Assembly (NCBI GenBank): GCA_022495005.1
Contig: JAGYXB010000460.1
Location: 248,001 to 312,000, forward strand
Length of the DNA stretch: 64,000 nt
Direction: 5' to 3'
Origin: Rhyacophila brunnea
Lineage: Eukaryota; Arthropoda; Insecta; Trichoptera; Rhyacophilidae
Shown one piece after another: positions 23,503 to 34,672 of the stretch (position 1 is the stretch's first letter; every line of letters starts with the position of its first letter). The translations under genes were made by a program, and so were the position numbers. Under the pieces are notes generated by a model. It was not told the DNA's origin. It ran no database searches and was given only the letters and a program-made list of their open reading frames with translations.

Positions 23503-23691
23503 AACATTAGTATCGTTAACGTATCCATTAAATTTATAGTAATTAAAGTTGTCATTCTCGTTGTAATAACTGTAGGTAATATTACTTTCTGATAAAAAAA
23601 AAATAGTGCAGTGGGTCTATTCTATACTTATCGACCGCTAAAGTGGTAAAGTGATAAATACTATGGCTAACAACTAGAGTAGGTTTATATC

Positions 23692-23853
23692 AAAGTATTA
23701 GCACTTATTGCAACAATTACAATTAGTCGGTTGTAATTGTTGCAATAAGTGCTATATTTTAATAGCACCTCTTTTGCTGCTGTTAAAATATAGTTCTTAT
23801 TGCAATAATTACAACCAACTTATTGTAATTGTTACAATAAGTGCTAATACTTT
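23692..23853. repeat. Four-unit compound palindrome
   Basis: A 23-bp unit (AGCACTTATTGCAACAATTACAA) occurs four times with alternating orientation. The outer arms (23692-23723 and 23822-23853) differ at one position in 32. The first two units form a perfect 23-bp hairpin with an 8-base loop (23700-23753). The last two form an imperfect hairpin (about 23785-23845). A TATATTTTAA/TTAAAATATA stem lies between them. A single strand could fold as three hairpins or one long stem. Confidence 0.9.
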
Positions 23854-24328
23854 CTATTAGTATTCGATACATTTTAGTGATATTTTTCATTTTAAATATT
23901 ATGTATAAATCGATACTAAAATGTAAGTAGAATGATGTCAGATTCTTGTTGCACTGCATGCCACTTATTTAGATATTGGTATCGTTACTTTCAAATGACA
24001 CTAACACCATTCCAAAATTATTTCGCCGTAGCCGTAAAAACATAAAAAAAAATATATATATATCAAAACCCTATTTCCAATTACATATTTTTTGAAATAT
24101 TACACTTATAAAAAGTGCATTCATTGAAACTTCGTTTTATATTAGTACACCTAAAACCATTTTATAGATATTTAAAGAGTTCTTTCGAAAGTAAATACCA
24201 AAATACCATAAAGGTTTTTGAAGTATTCATAATTTTATGTATTTTTTTAATTATAAAATAAAAATGTGTAGGTACAAATGTGTAAAATAACGCGCTTGAA
24301 ACAATCGATCACGGAAGTTATAATCAGT
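23854..24328. other. AT-rich DNA, nothing recognised
   Basis: A short (TA)n run is at 24052-24062. Confidence 0.5.
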
Positions 24329-24552
24329 TAGCAGCGATGGAGTAGTGAGGTGAGGTTTATGTGGAGTGTAAGTAATAACTTTAGGCGATTAAGTGAAAAT
24401 ATATGTAAAACGGCTGATCTAGATTCAGAATGTACTATCTGGTTGCTTCCAAATATTTTGAACGTAGGTACTTTCAAAAAAAAACTACAAAAAGTGAAAA
24501 GAAAAAAACTACAATTCCATCGCATTAGCGCCGGGATGGCATCCAGACACAG
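24329..24552 (+). promoter_or_regulatory. Possible core promoter and first exon with splice donor
   Basis: At 24325 the sequence TCAGTTAG fits the arthropod initiator consensus TCAGT. About 28 bases on, AGGTTT weakly resembles a DPE. At 24546-24558, GACACAG followed by GTAAGT is a strong splice donor. Between them a 68-codon frame from a weak start is basic and unrecognised, so the exon could be non-coding. A GC-balanced block follows (24600-24800), unlike its surroundings. Direction would suit the plus-strand ABCG gene, but no link is shown. Speculative. Confidence 0.25.
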
Positions 24553-24642
24553 GTAAGTCCGCATTCCCAAAGGGTGTGTAAATTTTTCACAGGGTGAATA
24601 CAAAGTGGCCACTTAAAAGTTTACGAGTGGTCGCACCGAAGC

Positions 24643-24918
24643 GTGAACCCTCTGCGACGAGGAGGAATCCAACACCACGGCTCCAACTATCTGCAGAACT
24701 TTGAAAACAATTCGCCACTCCAGTTGACCGAACTCTGGAGTGCATTGAAGTGGAGCAAAGCTAACTCTGCAGTGAGGAAACTAGGATACCTGCCTCAACT
24801 AATCAATAGCTTACGATACACCTTTAAAATTTCCACACATTTTTCAAGATTTTTCTATATGCTGAGGCCAATAACATTATTAATGGACAACGCACGTAAT
24901 ACAGTAGCTAGCAAGTAA
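24643..24918 (+). CDS. Unrecognised open frame in a GC-balanced block
   Basis: The frame has 91 codons, opening with MNPLRRGGIQHHGSNYLQNF. The first 55 codons have moderate GC, unlike neighbouring DNA; the last part drifts to AT-rich. No domain, signal peptide or membrane segment was seen. It lies just downstream of the splice-donor candidate at 24552, so it may be intronic. It may also be a chance frame. Confidence 0.15.
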   Translation: MNPLRRGGIQHHGSNYLQNFENNSPLQLTELWSALKWSKANSAVRKLGYLPQLINSLRYTFKISTHFSRFFYMLRPITLLMDNARNTVASK

Positions 24919-25223
24919 ATTCGCACATAGCGACATTCGCACATGTATAGGTAGATGTCACGCAATTTCCATTATTCGATATCACGCATCGGGAATTTAT
25001 AGCAATATGACCTTTATTGTAATGGCGTTAGAACAATGTTTCTAGTGTCAATGTTCAATTGAGCGAACCCGTTCGAACTAAACCACTCGGCAAACCCGAC
25101 AAAAACAATCGGGAATTTATCACAATATCATTACCCGTGTCAGCAGATTGATCGGTGATATTAAATACTGTACCACAATTACAAATTCTTTAATATGCAT
25201 TTCCGTAGTGTCAAATATTAGTA

Positions 25224-26870
25224 GGGTAAAAGCTACTATTATGGGCCAGCTTCAATTATTGGTCACTTGCAGATAAAATCTAGTTTTTTAAGATATTAAA
25301 TCAACATTGCTATCCGTTAACTTATTAAGAAATCTCGTCAATAATTCTTCCTCCGTTGGTAAAATAGATATTTTTTACTTTTGGCCTTATAAAACAACCT
25401 CAAAACCGCATGTTTATCTGACAGTTCAAGCGAAACCGTGAAATAAGTGGGATTTGTTGTAAATTGTACAAGGACATGACTTCTGTTAAAAGGTATGTTA
25501 AACATTTAATATCATACAATATGCTAATCCAATTGACAAGTATCCATGTATTTGATTTATGTATACATCATTAGACATATATTTTGGAAAAAAATAGATG
25601 GGTAGGTATATTATGATGCTGGCCAATAACTGATTCCAAAATACGTCGATTTTCCTTTATCGGCCAGCCTGGCTTATAATAGAATATGTGACTAATTAGT
25701 AAAGTATTACATTTATTTTTATTAGTTGAATAGTGTTTTAACAGTATTATTAATCATCAAATGTTGGCCACCTGGCTCATATATAAATAAAAACATATAA
25801 AAAAATCGGTTAGGTACATGTTCAAACAAGCCCGTTAACATGATCTTACTCCCTACTTAATTTATCGTTTGTCAATTTATGGCTACGGCCGTATGCTGTA
25901 GCTTAGCTACTTGGAAATGCTAATAGAAATGGCGTATTTCAAAAAAATACTACCATATTCTTAGGTCAATAATTATTATAAAACAAATATTATTCGTAGA
26001 ATGTTTATTGCATTTAAATGGTCAAAGACATGGCTTAAATTCAGTATCTTTAAAAGTATCTTTAAATGTGTAAATCTTGCCCATTTTTTGAATAATAAAA
26101 TACCTAATTCTTGTCAAATTTGGGATCACAGAGATTATCAATATCATTTTTATTGTTAATATTTCACTATAATAATGTCAACATAAATTTCACTAATAGT
26201 TTTATATATGCTTTTAAAAATTAATAAATATAAAAAATTTTAACACCACTTCACATGGACGTACTAAAATATGACTATATTCTAAAACATTAGAGCGAGA
26301 GGTTTATAAGAATACTATTTTATGTAATAAAAATACTTTATGTAGTCATATAATGTTTAAAATAAATATAAACGATAATAAGGCTTCAAAATTATGTAAA
26401 TAGATTATGTACAACGTTTAAGGAATATCCAGGATCATTCTAGCATAAAAGCTCCATTTTGATGTACGCTGAGCATGTGGGCCGTTAAGTAATATGTTAC
26501 GTATATCTACTAAAATGACGATAAAGTTGCATTAAGTACTTGATTGAACACTTAATAATGATGTGTGATCATAATATTACATAAACTATTTTTTAACTTT
26601 TGTTTAAATAGTGTTATTACAGCAATTTTTTGGTGGCCAATAATTGAAAAAAGTGGCCAATAATTAATTGTAGATTTCTGCCTTTTTTTGATTATTTTTT
26701 TTATGATATAAAATATATTTTTTCAAATGTTCTGATAATTGATTATTATAAAAAAATTAACAATTTAACAAATTATATTTTTTTATTTCACCTTCCTAAT
26801 GATATGTGTCCACAAAAAATTAACAAAGTTGAAAAAATCCTTAACTGGCCAATAATTGTAGCTCTTATCC
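25224..26870. mobile_element. TA-flanked 1.65-kb element rich in GGCCA motifs
   Basis: The left end GGGTAAAAGCTACTATTATG and the reverse complement of the right end (GGATAAGAGCTACAATTATT) match over about 25 bp. TA lies on each side (25222-25223 and 26871-26872), as for Tc1/mariner-type insertions. TGGCCA or GGCCAATAATT occurs repeatedly inside (about 25250, 25620, 25665, 25765, 26632, 26658 and 26847). About 0.7 kb of it is a nested copy of the GGACATGCTCAGC element. No transposase frame was recognised. Confidence 0.6.
25800..26490. mobile_element. Long-TIR element (GGACATGCTCAGC), copy 2, inverted and truncated
   Basis: It is the reverse complement of most of 14158-14850, from CCCGTTAACATGATCTTACT to GCTGAGCATGTGGGCC. 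Only one long arm survives. It is nested inside the 25224-26870 element. Confidence 0.85.
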
Positions 26871-26872
26871 TA

Positions 26873-27594
26873 TAATAATTATTAAAATAATATAGGTTAT
26901 TTCCGCGATATCTATATTTCATACAATAGTCAGCTAATCGTGTGTCTATTGACGCAAATGACAGTAAGAAGCTGACTCGATTAATATATTTTTTTCCTAA
27001 ATTATAATGGGTAGATATTATTTTGGTTGTATAAATAGCGAAAAATAAATTCATCGGAATGTCACTCGAATCTACATACCTGGTCCGTTGCTATGTCAGT
27101 TTATTTCATATCGCACCGAGTTACCGTTATATCTTTTATATTGTACCGATTGTACCCTTGTACTTATGTAACCATAAATAAACTCTCACTCCTCCATCAT
27201 CATGAATAACTACGACAGTCTTTCATCTACAACACCATCGACCCTCACATCGACGACTCCTACATATATGATAATTAGTTACATTTTTTTTAACTTTTAA
27301 ATTGTTAATATTACACATTAATACTATCGTACTTGATGGAATTTGAATTTAAATTCTAATGGATCTACGTATTGTACCTACTTGAGTCATTTATTGAGAC
27401 CCTAATTTTGCTTTCGGCATCTTCTGGCACTATACACACTTACTAATGGTAAATGCACACTGACAACGAATATAGTTAATTCTCGCTTATATAAAAATTA
27501 TTAATACAATAAAAAGAGGTAAAAACCTTATTACCTACATAGATAGATACTAAATAAAGGATATAATATGAAAACATCAAAAAAATAAAGAATA
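26873..27594. other. AT-rich DNA, nothing recognised
   Basis: The 88-codon minus frame at 26788-27054 overlaps an element end and lacks any recognisable domain. Confidence 0.45.
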
Positions 27595-27892
27595 TACTTA
27601 CATAATTTTGAAAACACACAACTATTCTATATTTAATTAAGTATTTTTTTATTTTACGAATAATTCACATAATTTAAAAATGTAACATTCTAATTATTAA
27701 ACCTACATAATTTTGAAAACACTTCTGAGAAAATATAATATAACTAATGGAAAAAATCTTTTTTCAAAAAAATACAACACCCAGCAGGAATCGAACCTGC
27801 ATCTCTCGGGCTTCGCGCCCATGCATATAGACAACTATGCTATAGGTATCATACCTAATTGCGACAAATGTTAACTAATGGCATGCAAACAA
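27595..27892 (-). mobile_element. tRNA-like/fold-back family 3, copy 2 (partial)
   Basis: A fold-back arm (ACGAATAATTCACATAATTT...ACTTCTGAGAAAATATAATATAAC) is followed by a tRNA-like segment. On the minus strand this reads TATAGCATAGTTGTCTATATGC and GCAGGTTCGATTCCTGCTGGG, a perfect B box with paired T-stem bases GCAGG/CCTGC. It is cut at about 27880, where family III retrotransposon sequence begins. Confidence 0.8.
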
Positions 27893-28430
27893 GATATTAT
27901 ACAAATAACACTTCCCCCCTTTTACCCAAAACAAAAACTAAACGAAGACACAATAGAGCTATGGAACAACAGACACACAACATCCGCCACAGTATCAATA
28001 GCGCAGAAATTAATTCCAAACATAAATTCTGCCATCACTGTTGCCAGGAACATAAAAATATCACATGAACTCACACATATCCTAACAGGCAACGGAGCAG
28101 TGCGAGCCTATCTAAAAAGATTTAAATTCAGGGACGATGACCATGCGACGGCTACACATCTCAAACTGTATGGCATGTTATCAACAACTGCCCTAAGTAT
28201 ATTAGAAAAGGAGCAACGGACTCTCAGAACTCTATGTAGACAGCACAACTATAAAATTGACCTCCTAAAATACTAAACAACAAAACAACACAAGAACACT
28301 ACACAAAATATTTAATTCTGGCCATAATTTTTTTTAAAGAAATAAATGAAGGAACATAATTACTGCACATCAATGTAACTAACCCTCCCAACCACCTTGT
28401 ACAAAAAAGCAAGTGTATGGTTATTAAAAA
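27893..28430 (+). pseudogene. 3' remnant of a non-LTR retrotransposon ORF2, family III, copy 2
   Basis: The frame 27878-28276 contains KLNEDTIELWNNRHTTSATV, KISHELTHILTGNGAVRAYL and KRFKFRDDDHATATH. The Cys and Gly of the zinc-knuckle-like part seen in copy 1 are mutated and the H...CP end is lost. A stop follows at 28276. About 150 bp of 3' untranslated sequence matches copy 1, including CCCAACCACCTTGTAC. It begins within a few codons of where copy 1 begins. Inactive. Confidence 0.75.
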
Positions 28431-28860
28431 AAACACACATACATAAGGCATTTATCTACTATTAGCAAATAATTAAATCAAAATGATCAATTTACGTAAA
28501 TAATAATTATATACCTACGTAAAGTTTCTTTTCAGATATTGTGAAAACGGATACGTTGTTTATTCTGAGTAGAAGGCGTTGTTCAGCATTTCTTAGAAAG
28601 CTCTTAAAGTATGGGTTACATCATTAAATTTAAAGTTATATTTCACAAAGGTGTAATCAATCAATGTTCCCAGACTTGCTGGAAAGAACAAGACAACAAC
28701 AACGCTCCTCAAATGTTCCAAGAAAATTCAGATTAAATTTATTATGACGTTATTATGTATTAAGTATATTATTATGTAACTATAATACTAGTATTATAAA
28801 TTGGTTGTGCTTTTGTGGACTGTAATTTGGGATACTTGTGGATTAAAATAAATAAGAGAT
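28431..28860. other. AT-rich spacer
   Basis: Nothing recognised. Confidence 0.45.
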
Positions 28861-29624
28861 GATCCAGGCATTAACCTTGGTATTGTTCGGTTTTATGGCT
28901 GGACCAGGTCCCGGGTCATGCACTCACGCACTAGTATACAAATGGTTCTGTATATTACTCGCACGGTACACTGGGGTTTTGGTGTTAATGATGTCACTCG
29001 TTTGATGAGTCACCTTGAATGAGTTCAAGGTTATTAAATCACAAGAACCGGTATCACGGCTTGTCAGATGTTCAGAATTAGACATATATCAGATTAGTAT
29101 AATTGGACGACCGTCACCCTGTATCAAGTTGACTCAGTCTTGGTCTACGAATAACTGGCTAATATCAAATAACGGTCTACTGATGACCCGTGATTGTTAA
29201 GTGCCTGGATGACAACAATAAATAAGGATAGTAGGTATGACATATTTGTACGGTATCAAGGATGGGGTTGGGATCTTAATCGGCCCAACCATATACCTAT
29301 ATTTTTTTTACATTTTCGTGAGAACTTTATTACCTATATAGATAATAATTGTCTATCATGTTAGCTTAATAACACTATCGGGTTGAACTCCTTTTGTTAA
29401 TTCTCTTGGTTGGGCCATTTATGCTCCCATTCCACTCCTTATCTCCTCGCCCACCTCCTAATCCTCAGTGTTATCGTCACCAGACAATCAATAAGCAATT
29501 ACTGGTCATGAAAGACGGTGTTACAAAAATACATTCAGTTGCACCTCGATAGCGGGCGTGAGCGGGCTTCTAATAGCTTCTCGTCGCTTAAGTGATTGAC
29601 TCAACAGATATAGACTCAATAAAA

Positions 29625-29735
29625 TGCAATTTTTTTTTAGTACTTATTCCACTTTTAATCAATAAATTAGGACTGGTTTCGTCCGCCTCGAAGGGACATT
29701 TTCAACTCAGTTGAAAATAGGTGACCCAAAACAAC
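29625..29735. mobile_element. Hairpin MITE, GACCGGTT family, half copy
   Basis: It has one arm only: AGTACTTATTCCACTTTTAA, then GGACTGGTTTCGTCC, then the loop motif GGGACATTTTCAACTCAG. It matches 6680-6745 and 39265-39315. Confidence 0.7.
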
Positions 29736-30464
29736 AATACCGCGTGACCGAAAGTTGAAACCAAACAACGGAGCCATCATACATCATTACAAAGGTCAGT
29801 TTTTAGCATTCTGTTCCATCTCCTCCACCCCTAGATCCGACCTCCTTATCTTCCCACAAAATAATTACAGTCCACTTAAAAAGCTCAACCATCTGTAATA
29901 TTCATTCATCAACTCTGACATTAACATAATATTTAATCAATAGAAAATTTGTTTGAATGAATATATTATGTTTTGGGTACGTATTATTTTGCATTTTTAT
30001 TATGTATGTCAACCGTCAAGATCAATCACAGAATTATACGTAGGTACAATATGATATATGATATATGAGTGATGGTTCCAATAACAGGCGGATACAAAAA
30101 TCATAATCATATACTTATACAAAAATATATGAAAAATACATTGGAGAGTGCTATTAAAAACTATTAAAGGAAAAATACATATCGATAGTAGGATAGAGAA
30201 TGTGAAATAAACTATACTATAATAATATATTATATTAATAGAAGTCAAGCAATATACGAAAAAAATAATTCGTTCAGTTACAGTGAGTGATAAATTTTGA
30301 AGCAACTTAATGTAAAAGAGACAAAAGAAAAAAACAATTCTAATCGATCAATGTGATGCTTCATAGTCAAAGTTTTTATTTAAAATATTTAGTAATATTT
30401 TTTTAAAAACACAACCGCTACCGACCTTTCAGTCAACGATTTCCATCACCTCGGTCCCCGTTTC

Positions 30465-30545
30465 CCAGTGCATAAGGCGCTGGCCTTTCATCCGGAGGCC
30501 CCGAGTTCGACTCGGCGAGGTCACAATGTATCTAAGTATATGTTT
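30465..30545 (+). mobile_element. tRNA-like SINE head, family 2, copy 2
   Basis: Plus strand: CCCAGTGCATAAGGCGCTGG, TTTCATCCGGAGG, CCCCGAGTTCGACTCGGCGAGG. The B box GAGTTCGACTC pairs as a T-stem. An AT-rich body follows. Confidence 0.75.
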
Positions 30546-31000
30546 ATGATTGTTTCTATTCTATTACTAAATACTCTACTATCATTGAGCCTCATAGCAT
30601 GCTTTAGTGTTAAAAATAAGTAAGTATATATTTTTATTATATTTATAATTTATCACAAAAGTGTAATCTTAGATTTTATGTATGAACATTCTGGAGTAGA
30701 TTAGATCCTTGTATTACTGTCTATAATATCGCTTTTCAGAGTTGATGAATGAATATTACGGAGTTAACGAAAGGAATTCAACCCGATAGTGTTATTAAGC
30801 TAACATGATAGACAATTTTTATCTATATAGGTAATAAATTTTCCACAAAAATGTAAAGAAATTATAGGTATATGGTTGGACCGATTATGATCCCAACCCC
30901 ATCCTTGAACCCGTACAAATATGTCATACCTACCATCCTTATTTATTGTTGTCATCCAGGCACTTAACAATCACTGGTCATCAGTGGACCACATTTTTCT

Positions 31001-32411
31001 ATGATACTACTATCGAGTAGTTTAGACCAGTAAGTTGATGGTTGACTTCATAAGAGCTTTTTGTTTTAATTAAATTAACAATAATAATAGTAGTTTATTC
31101 TATATTGACAACTAATGTTTAGATAACCCACCAACTCCATATTTACCCACATCAAGTATACTCTAAAATCTATAAACAGTGGACGAGTTTGTATATCTGA
31201 GATCCATTAGTGAAAAAAACGGATGTGAAGCAGAAAAAGGAAAGGCACACACGAATTGAAAAAATGCGATACCAATAAAATTATGCGTGTGCAAACATAA
31301 GTACTGATTATGTATGATGAGGAAGAGAAAATAACATAATAATTCCTAATACGAACAATACAAACGTATCTTGTAAGCCACTCACAACAATTGTCGAGAT
31401 GACCGAATTGTGGCCTGAATCATCATATATAGATAATACAATTCTATTATAGACAAGTGTACATGAAGACCAGTTTAAATCTTTATGTAGTAATTTATCC
31501 ACTATGTGTAAGTGAACGTAGTTTTTATACTTATTTATGTCAAAGGATTATGAATTGAGTATTTAAATGTTACAGTTTGAGAAAGGTTTTTCTTTGTCAA
31601 GTTGTAACTGGTTTTATGAGACTTGATACGGGATGCCTCATTAAGCCATCCTTCAGGTGGCGTTAACGATCTTTATTTCAAGAGGAAGCGCTCGAATTAC
31701 GTACGTACAATTTTCGATTTGTGTTTTGCACCTTTTCTGATATAACCTGATATCAGTTGGGAAATGAGATCATTAATTTTGCTCCACAAATATAAACATA
31801 CAAATTCTCAGTAGGTATATAATATACATAAAATGTTCTATGTGGTAACACCAGAATTAACCCATATACATACGTAACGGCACGCCGATTTTTAAAGGAT
31901 TTACTTTCACTAACATTTACCTAAAAACTTTCTGATTTGGGTGCTTTATATTATAGCAAAGCCAACGAATCCTTATTTGAAGGAGGTAAACGATTTGTAC
32001 CTAATCGAAAGGAACATTGTATTACATATTTAGATAGGAAACTATAGAAACTGTTAAAAATATAATGGCATTACTATGGTGAGGAGATAAAATAAATGGA
32101 ATCTAAAGGAAATTATCCGTAATAATTATGCTGCTGATGCAAATAAATAAATGTAAGAATTCATTCAATCGTTATTATGTTTCAAATAATAATTTTTAGT
32201 ATATTAAATCAAAATTTTTGTTTAAACTTTTTTGCCGTCACTTTTGTGCTAGGGCCACTAATAATTATTGCATTGATTTCTTTTTCGATTGCAATATTGG
32301 TTTACTTTAGTAATCTATTATCTGTACATATGTATCTTATTTAATAAATTTCATTAAAATAGAGAAACACTCCATGGATACAGGTCACGAATTTAACTTC
32401 GATATTAAGAT
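31001..32411. other. AT-rich DNA, nothing recognised
   Basis: Only short frames were seen. No shared repeat was identified. Confidence 0.45.
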
Positions 32412-32775
32412 CATGGTCCCCACAAGAGGGGGGCTGATAGGGCTCTAGCCTGGGGGCCTGGGCTTAGGGGGGCCCGGCGTGGCGGGTTGACCAAATACGT
32501 GAGATAAACATGTCACAAATATGCTTTAAAATTAAAAAAGTCCCCTGCGGTGCGGCGCTATTTTAAATTATATGATTGTGCGATGTAATTTTCGATTATT
32601 GTGTGTCGATACTCGACAAGTCCACAATTACTAAAGTAGATATATTTAAAATACAATAAATCGCTAATATACTGAATACCTACCCTTAATTTGACTTCGA
32701 ACACCATTTGGAAAAAGCGAATAACCTTAGCGATAGGTAGGGGGGCCCGCCAAAGATTCTGGCCTAGTGGCCCTG
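32412..32775. mobile_element. GC-rich MITE (CATGG family), copy 3, right end lost
   Basis: It starts CATGGTCCCCACAAGAGGGG and has the subterminal block GGGCTCTAGCCTGGGGGCC. Near 32740, GGGGGGCCCGCCAAAGATTC is present, but the final CCACATCC...CATG is replaced by unrelated sequence. Confidence 0.8.
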
Positions 32776-32931
32776 ATCAAGATTCTAGGCCGGAATAAGA
32801 AGTACATTTTAGGCATAGTAAAAGAGGCCAGACAACAGTGATGTCCCTAGGCAAAGTGCCGCCTTTAAGCAGACTTATAATGTAGTAATTTTTCATTTTT
32901 ATATCTCCAAAATCATTACGTAAGGTTATTA

Positions 32932-33779
32932 CAGTGGCGCACTCAGGAGGGGGGCAAGGGGCCCTGGCACCCCAGAAACAGAAATCAGAATGATTTTAAA
33001 CATTGAAATTGAAAGCCAATAAACTATACCTTTGGGCTTAGACAAATAAAAACACGGCAAAAAAATGATTTGTAATTCTCCAGCACCCTTTTTGGAAAAA
33101 ATTCTTAGATTTTAATTTCTAACACAAAAATTTCGAAACACTAATGTCAGGTTTTTTTAGAAACCCAATCCCTAATGGAACTGTCAAAAAATTCTCGGTG
33201 TCCACCTGAATTCCGTAGTAGATGTAGGTCATGGCTGAGGAGAGCTGACAGGGCTCTAGCCTGGGGGCCCGGGATGTGGGGGGTCCGGCGTGTTGGGTTA
33301 ACCAGATAAGTGAAATAAACACATATAATAAATTAGCTTTAATAATAAAAAAAGTCGCCTGCGGCGCTATTATACTTCATAGCCATGAACATTTTCAATT
33401 ATATAATTATTGTGCAATATATTTTTAGATTATTATGTGCCGATACTCGACAGCTCCATTATTAAAGTAGATGTATTAACAATCGCCAATAATTCACTTT
33501 ATAAGTACCCTTAATTTGAACTAAAACACAATTTGAAAAACGTTATTGTAGTGTTTCACACTGCCTTTAATCTTAGCGGTAGGTAGAGGGCCCGCCAAAT
33601 ATCCTAGCCTGAGGGCCCGTTTTAGGATGTGGGGACCATGGTGTAGGTACACCGAGTACAATAGACAAAAGGGCGATAAACGAGAATTTAGGCTGTGAAG
33701 AAGAAAAAGAGCCTATGGGACTAATTGACATTCTCCTCCTTGGGCCCTCCCCCAATATTAAATCCTGGGTGCGCCACTG
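32932..33779. mobile_element. CAGTGGCGCAC element with a CATGG MITE nested inside
   Basis: The ends CAGTGGCGCACTCAGGA and TCCTGGGTGCGCCACTG are inverted repeats with one mismatch in 17. The flanks GGTTATTA and GGTTTTAA match at 6 of 8 bases, consistent with an old hAT duplication. Almost half of the element is the nested copy at 33230-33640. Confidence 0.75.
33230..33640. mobile_element. GC-rich MITE (CATGG family), copy 4, nested
   Basis: It starts CATGGCTGAGG (outer part decayed), has GGGCTCTAGCCTGGGGGCC inside, and ends TAGGATGTGGGGACCATG. The flanks ATGTAGGT (33222-33229) and GTGTAGGT (33641-33648) agree at 7 of 8 positions. Confidence 0.85.
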
Positions 33780-33787
33780 GGTTTTAA

Positions 33788-34261
33788 CATATTTTATTTT
33801 TTAATTTTGCGTTATCTTGAATAAACAAATACACCAAAAATGTGTACTGTGATTTTTAAAACCGGTATCTCGGTATCGAAAAATACTGGGATACCGGGAT
33901 TGAAATACCGGTATTGCAAACGCTAGTTCCAACAAGATGGTTCAACATGCCATATAACTCGTGATACAATCAACTTATTGAGAGAAAAGTTCAGTATATT
34001 TAACTTTTATTTGATAACCCTTTATAAAAATAAAGTAGAAAAACTAAATAACTTCACATAAAAAGGTTAAAGTTCTAGTTCTCATAGTAATCAAATCAAT
34101 TTTATTTACGTAGTACTTATATAATATAATATTTATATATTATATTGAATCTGTAGGTAACCTATTTGGAAGAACAATATTATTACCAAACCAACGAAAA
34201 TGTGTCTCGTAAGTCTCTTGTCTTTCCGATGTGTATATTATATGCCTTAGACATGGTTACA
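33788..34261. other. AT-rich DNA with a short ACCGGTAT palindrome cluster
   Basis: At 33860-33915, CCGGTATCTCGGTATCG...GATACCGGGATTG...ATACCGGTATTG forms overlapping short inverted repeats. Nothing else was recognised. Confidence 0.4.
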
Positions 34262-34672
34262 TGTAAATTGTACGTATGCAGTTCATCGTGGGATACTTAT
34301 TCGTGCACCGCAGTACGTGAAACATGAGTTCGTATAACATTCATTTTATCAAATGACGAGTTCTTCGTTGAACATTTCACCATGGAATTCATTTGTACGT
34401 ATCTTACAAAATGCGGCGATAGTTTGCAAATAGTACTGTTCCAATTAGATTAACCCTAACCTTACCTAACCTAGTAAAGACATCTCATAAATGTTGTAGT
34501 CTCACACATGTTGTAGCATACGTACAAATGTATTCCACGTTGAAATGTTCAACGAAGAACTCGTCATTTGATTAAATGTTACACGAACTCATGTTTCACG
34601 CACTGCGGAGCACGAATAAGTGTCCTACGGTGAACTGTTTACGTACAAATTTCCGGGTACGCTTTTACGTTG
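34262..34672. mobile_element. Fold-back element with arms of about 150 bp
   Basis: Arms 34262-34413 and 34517-34672 are inverted copies (GTACGTATGCAGTTCA...GTGAAACATGAGTTCG...AAATGACGAGTTCTTCGTTG and complements). About 100 bp of loop includes an AACCTTACCTAACCTAG run. The outer ends share the TGTAAATTGTACGTA motif with the elements at 13077 and 53912. Confidence 0.85.

Larger units (their letters stand above)
29170..31000. mobile_element. Large element or duplication with arms of about 230 bp
   Basis: 29180-29410 and 30760-30995 are inverted copies. The shared run includes ATTGTTAAGTGCCTGGATGA, AAATAAGGATAGTAGGTATG, ACATATTTGTACGG and GATAGTGTTATTAAGC and their complements. The 1.35-kb interior holds a half hairpin MITE (29625-29735) and a family 2 tRNA-like SINE (30465-30545). 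A further inverted pair, AGTTGATGAATGAATATTAC, occurs at about 29900-29920 and 30740-30760. No transposase was seen. The outer ends are approximate. Confidence 0.65.

Noticed and set aside
27780..27850. Functional tRNA gene
   Set aside because: B box and T-arm are good, but acceptor-stem pairing is not convincing, and the segment recurs with a fixed flanking repeat. It is a SINE or composite head.
34460..34480. Insect telomere repeat (TTAGG)n
   Set aside because: Only two or three imperfect CCTAA-like units in a fold-back loop, not a tandem array.
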